Origin: Zoroaster sp. YZ-2022
Taxonomy: Eukaryota > Echinodermata > Asteroidea > Forcipulatida > Zoroasteridae
Assembly (NCBI GenBank): GCA_029582265.1
Contig: CM055821.1
Coordinates: 46,009,694-46,073,693, forward strand
Reading direction: 5' to 3'
DNA length: 64,000 nt
Below are positions 60,170 to 64,000 of the stretch, one piece after another; the first letter of the stretch is position 1; each line of letters starts with the position of its first letter. The position numbers and the translations under genes were made by a program. The notes beneath the pieces were generated by a model. That model saw nothing but the letters and a program-made list of their open reading frames with translations. It did not search any database and was not told the DNA's origin.

Positions 60170-60532
60170 AGGCCAAACAAAAAAATCTCCGGTTTCTGGT
60201 CATCAGTCGGCTTCAAAAGCGGTGCGGTGATGCACTTTTTTTTTTTTTTTGCCAACAGGGAAATACGTGATACATCGTATACGCGGGGACCAAATTTCCC
60301 ATATACAAAGTATGGTGGCTAAGAGAGGCCTCACAAATCAGGCAAATGTTCATACCCCTATGTAAAAAAGTCTCTTAAAGCACAGCACGGCAGAATTCCA
60401 ATTGATTCAGCCATTTTGGCTGCAATTGGACATCCTTTCATAGCAAAAAAAAAAAAAAAAAAATTAAAAATGCCGACGCGTGGGTCTGAGGCAACACGCA
60501 CAGAAACCGGGAACTTTTTTGTGGGCCTTTGG
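60170..60532. mobile_element. MITE, 'aagagaggc' family, copy 2
   Basis: It matches 28495-28853 ('ctggtcatcagtcggcttc', 'gtatggtggctaagagaggc', 'ggacatcctttcatagca') and has T-run and A-run interior blocks. Confidence 0.78.
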
Positions 60533-62099
60533 TTTGTACATGTATATCTAAAAATTGCACTATTTTCACACAAAATTTTGACTGTTAGAACAAAAATGCA
60601 CTTATCAGCATGTGAGGAATGTATTAACACGTGTTTCCATGTTACTATGTTCGTTTACAGCATATATACGTTATTCCTTTAAAAAAAAATTTTTTTTTTT
60701 AGGACCTCCATGTGTTTTACGCATTGTTGTACACTGAAGCATGTCCTTAACTCCACATTTATCCACAGTGGTGTTTAAGAACTCAAATATGAAGAATTCA
60801 CTTCTGTTTTTTATTTATAACTGTGTGAAATAAAGTGGTTCCCCAAAGTATAGTACCATTGATATAATATATCAAATGTTATAGACGGTGATAGTTATGG
60901 CAAAGTTGATCGAGTATAATGTTACATGTTTGTAAGTTTTGAAACTTAAAATGATTCCAAAATCCAAGGCTTTTGACTCTATTTAATCGGGAACAATGAA
61001 TTTCCCTCTTATATATTTGTTTCTATTTAAAACGTTGATTGAAGCAAGAAAAAATATATGCAGTGTAATTCACTGTCAAATAAAAAACACGAAGAGATGA
61101 AAAAACCTAAAATCATTTAAGATAGGACTAATTGTACATAACGCTTTAGCATCATATACGTGGCATTGTACGTCTATATACTGAATTTATTATTTGTATA
61201 AAAACTTGTGCCCTCCGCACATTTAAATATCTCACTGTTTATAATCTGCACAGAAATTCCACCTCTCACTGTCATGCATAAACACACTGACACCCACTAC
61301 TTCAAATAACCCTTCAATTGCATCAACTAAAAAAAATAACATAGTTCTCTATACAGTTATCAAGTAAGTTGTTTAGTATATCTTGTATTTGTTTGAGTAT
61401 AACTGCACTCAAATAATTAAAAAACCAAAACGAAAATTCTCATTTTGTACATCTGTACACAAAATGCTTTGAAATCATTTCCAATATACAGTATGAAGGC
61501 TTGACTATCTATATGTGGTATGGTACATAAAACAACGTCTGAAGAGAGTCGAGGCTCTTGGTAGTCTCCAAGCAAAAGGTCTCTTGTGTGGAATGATGTT
61601 GCAGCCGTTATTTGGATAGTTAGGTATTCTAACTGCCTACACTTGGTGTCCACTGTGAATCACTGAAACTGCAGATTTCTTGTGTAGATATAAGAAGGGG
61701 ACCCCCCTTAACGTGGCAGGTGTCCAGACAAGTTCAGTCTACCCACACATACTGGGGTGTATCCATAGACTTAATCCAGCTTTCCTCATCACCATAACTC
61801 CATTAAGGTAAACTTATTTATATCATGCACCCTGTCAAGATCATTCTGCTTAATACTTTAATAGTGCATGCAGTCTGGATAAAGATATTTCAGTTATCCT
61901 TATCTTATTGAGTGCCCTATCCTACAGTGTACTAACAACTTGTGAGTCCATTTCCACATGATTAATTTGGAAACAGCAAGACCTGATTTGTAGATGCAAA
62001 AAAGACCAAAAATCCGACGAAACAGTCAATTTGAAATGCATTTGATTCATGTAGCATATTGTAGCTGTACTCCATAATGTATACGATATCATGTGATTA
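60533..62099. other. Intergenic, nothing recognised
   Basis: AT-rich, low repeat content, no conserved frame. Confidence 0.4.
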
Positions 62100-62578
62100 A
62101 TGAGCCGAATGAATATTCATGAGGAAGGAGTCACACTGTCTGTAGTTATAATGAACGGCATGACATCAAACATTCCTGATTGGACAACTGGATGTTCCAC
62201 TTATATGTCTAGTGAACTCCAACTTAATGCTAACACGTTGGGTCTGAAACTAGTCGACTTCTTGCTCTTTTCTGATGGTTCCCTCATCACAAATGGTTTC
62301 CATCCAAAATCAGACCCTTCTTTTAATCCTGTCCAGGGGTTTAAATATTTATAGATTCATTTCAATGCTGACATGTCTCTTGATGGATTCTTGTACATTG
62401 CTAATGAAACTATGTATACTCTCCTAGATAATGATGACATTTTCAGCAATGACTCGCAGTAACGGGTTATGAATTATTCCACAGAATCTAATGACAGTGT
62501 ATGGGTAGGTGACATCAATGTTCTACCTCAGAGAAATGATGAGAATGATAGCATGTGCATGCCTTCTTCATATCGGTG
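62100..62578 (+). pseudogene. Decayed reading frame, possibly retroelement-derived
   Basis: One frame reads through 62100-62578 with only two stops (62352 and 62459). It contains DGFLYIANETMYTLLDNDDI and VWVGDINVLP. The last part faintly recalls a LINE endonuclease 'GD-x-N' segment, but the match is weak and I do not assign a family. Confidence 0.25.
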
Positions 62579-64000
62579 ATACATGTACATTATTTTGTTC
62601 CTGTGGGTAGTTTCAGCTGATTTAGTCTTCAACAAAGCAGTACTTTTACTTCCCTCCTTAGGAAGATATACTGCAGAACTAGAGACAACCACACAAGAGA
62701 ATGGAGACAATTAGAAACATACCGTCAACCAACGGAGGTTGATTCTGTTACTATAACTCTCAATTGCCAAGTTTTGTTTAATATATTTTAATACTCTGTG
62801 TTCCATTTGAATCCATCCAAGATTGTGGACACATTCCTGTTCCACTGAGTCCTTTATCTCAGTCAGGGCTGCATTCAGGTGGCTTTCTTGGCAGTTTGTT
62901 GGACTCTAGGAAGATGACGATGGGGGATACAAAGGGGACATGGAGAAGGGAGATCTAGATGAACACTTTGGCTTCTTGTCATCCTATATGAAAGCTGGTC
63001 AGATGGTGTAGAAACTTGCTTTGCTGCTGTATAGGAGGGGGGTAGGAGGGCAACAGTGACATACATGAGAGCAGACACAGAAGGAGATGAGGGTGGGGGG
63101 ACGTACCACAGGAGAAAAGATGACATGTAACAGGAAGGTATTATGGGGCAAGAAAGATGGAAAAGAAAGAGAAACAAAAATTAATTGTTAAAACTTCAAA
63201 TACAATGAATATTTCCATGAAAATATTGAATATTATTTTTTATTTTAATTCAATTTGTTGGGTTATAATTTGTGGAAATATTTTATGACCAATTCTTAGG
63301 ATATTTGCAAAATGTCATTTTACATCTGTTCTGTCCCCATGTTTTGACAAAGTAACTTTTTGTTATTGACGATTTAATCAACAGAAACAAGTAATAACAT
63401 AAGCAAACATGATTACAAGTACAAATGTCTTACAAATAAAAATGTAATTGTAAATGTCTATCCTATAATATAACAACAGAGTTAAACTTTCAAAATAAAC
63501 AAAAAGACAAACTAAAAAATCACAACTGGCCACGTAGACTAAGAAACACAAAACATTGCCATGTTACAGCGCAAAGTGGACACACAGTGATGTATACACA
63601 CACACACACACGACATCTGGACAATGAGGGTGCCAAAGCTGTCACCTAAAGTGCTTAAGTTTACGGTTAGTTTTGGTTAGCACCAACAAAATTATGCTTA
63701 GCACAAATGACAACAACTCAAGGTTTTAAGGATTAAATAACATGGATACGAACTTGGGCAGTATGATGTTGACTTGATCCCAGGGGATGGGATGGGAAGT
63801 AAGTAAGGAGTGTATTTATGCTTCTTTTCAGAAACAATCAAGAGTTATTTTCTTTTAACATTCCACTCGTGCCCCTTTTTCTCTTTACAATTATTTATGG
63901 AACAAAATCACAGAAATACAAAGTAACACAAAACAGGAAAGATCAGAATAAGACAAGAACATTTACTACGGAAAGTATAACCAGAATTACAGAAAACACT
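62579..64000. other. Right edge, no gene
   Basis: Purine-rich stretches at 62900-63170. (CA)n at 63597-63611. No exon or element boundary was supported. Confidence 0.45.

Noticed and set aside
62875..63177. Minus-strand 100-codon ORF
   Set aside because: Composition follows a purine-rich low-complexity stretch; no domain or splice context.

Overview
This is animal nuclear genomic DNA: AT-rich, with multi-exon genes, GT-AG introns and dense decayed transposable elements. The repeats point to an echinoderm, perhaps a sea star. The main clues are old interspersed copies carrying a 'cactattggtaat' end and an 'aacttacttgg' body, tRNA-Leu-headed SINEs with ATT tails, and MITEs flanked by TTAA. The organism call is an inference from repeat style and gene divergence; nothing in the window names it.

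Three protein-coding genes lie head to tail on the + strand. (1) A nuclear receptor spans about 2.17-25.19 kb. Two alternative first coding exons (2166-2286 and 8874-9033) both end in phase 1 and fit the same DNA-binding-domain exon at 17766. The eight-exon form gives 703 aa: two C4 zinc fingers with an unusual P-box, a 370-residue low-complexity linker in one exon, and a divergent ligand-binding domain that ends before the AF-2 helix. (2) FKBP3 (FKBP25), 31648-43931, has seven exons and 220 aa, with the N-terminal helical domain and a complete FKBP domain. (3) GPATCH11, 46155-54682, has seven exons and 276 aa, with a G-patch, a basic coiled-coil region, an 18-Glu run and a C-terminal Cys/His tail. 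Their likely jobs are transcriptional regulation, prolyl isomerisation on chromatin/RNA, and RNA processing. All are nuclear, but nothing here shows that they act together.

The left edge holds the 3' half of a non-LTR retrotransposon reverse transcriptase with an open frame. Introns and flanks are full of non-autonomous elements: at least 13 TTAA-bounded MITEs (many ending CCCTAACC, telomere-like and piggyBac-like), a hAT-type MITE beside the FKBP3 exon 2 acceptor, a 214-bp element with a 9-bp target duplication, and a decayed Tc1/mariner element with roughly 210-bp inverted repeats. There are also at least seven tRNA-derived SINE copies or fragments of one family, and dispersed repeats carrying internal minisatellites of 58, 59, 81 and 115 bp. 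FKBP3 intron 5 contains a 2.8-kb tandem composite with the order A-B-A-B-A.

From 56.6 kb to the right edge I find no convincing gene: AT-rich sequence, a few repeats, an ATT microsatellite and one decayed reading frame at 62.1 kb.
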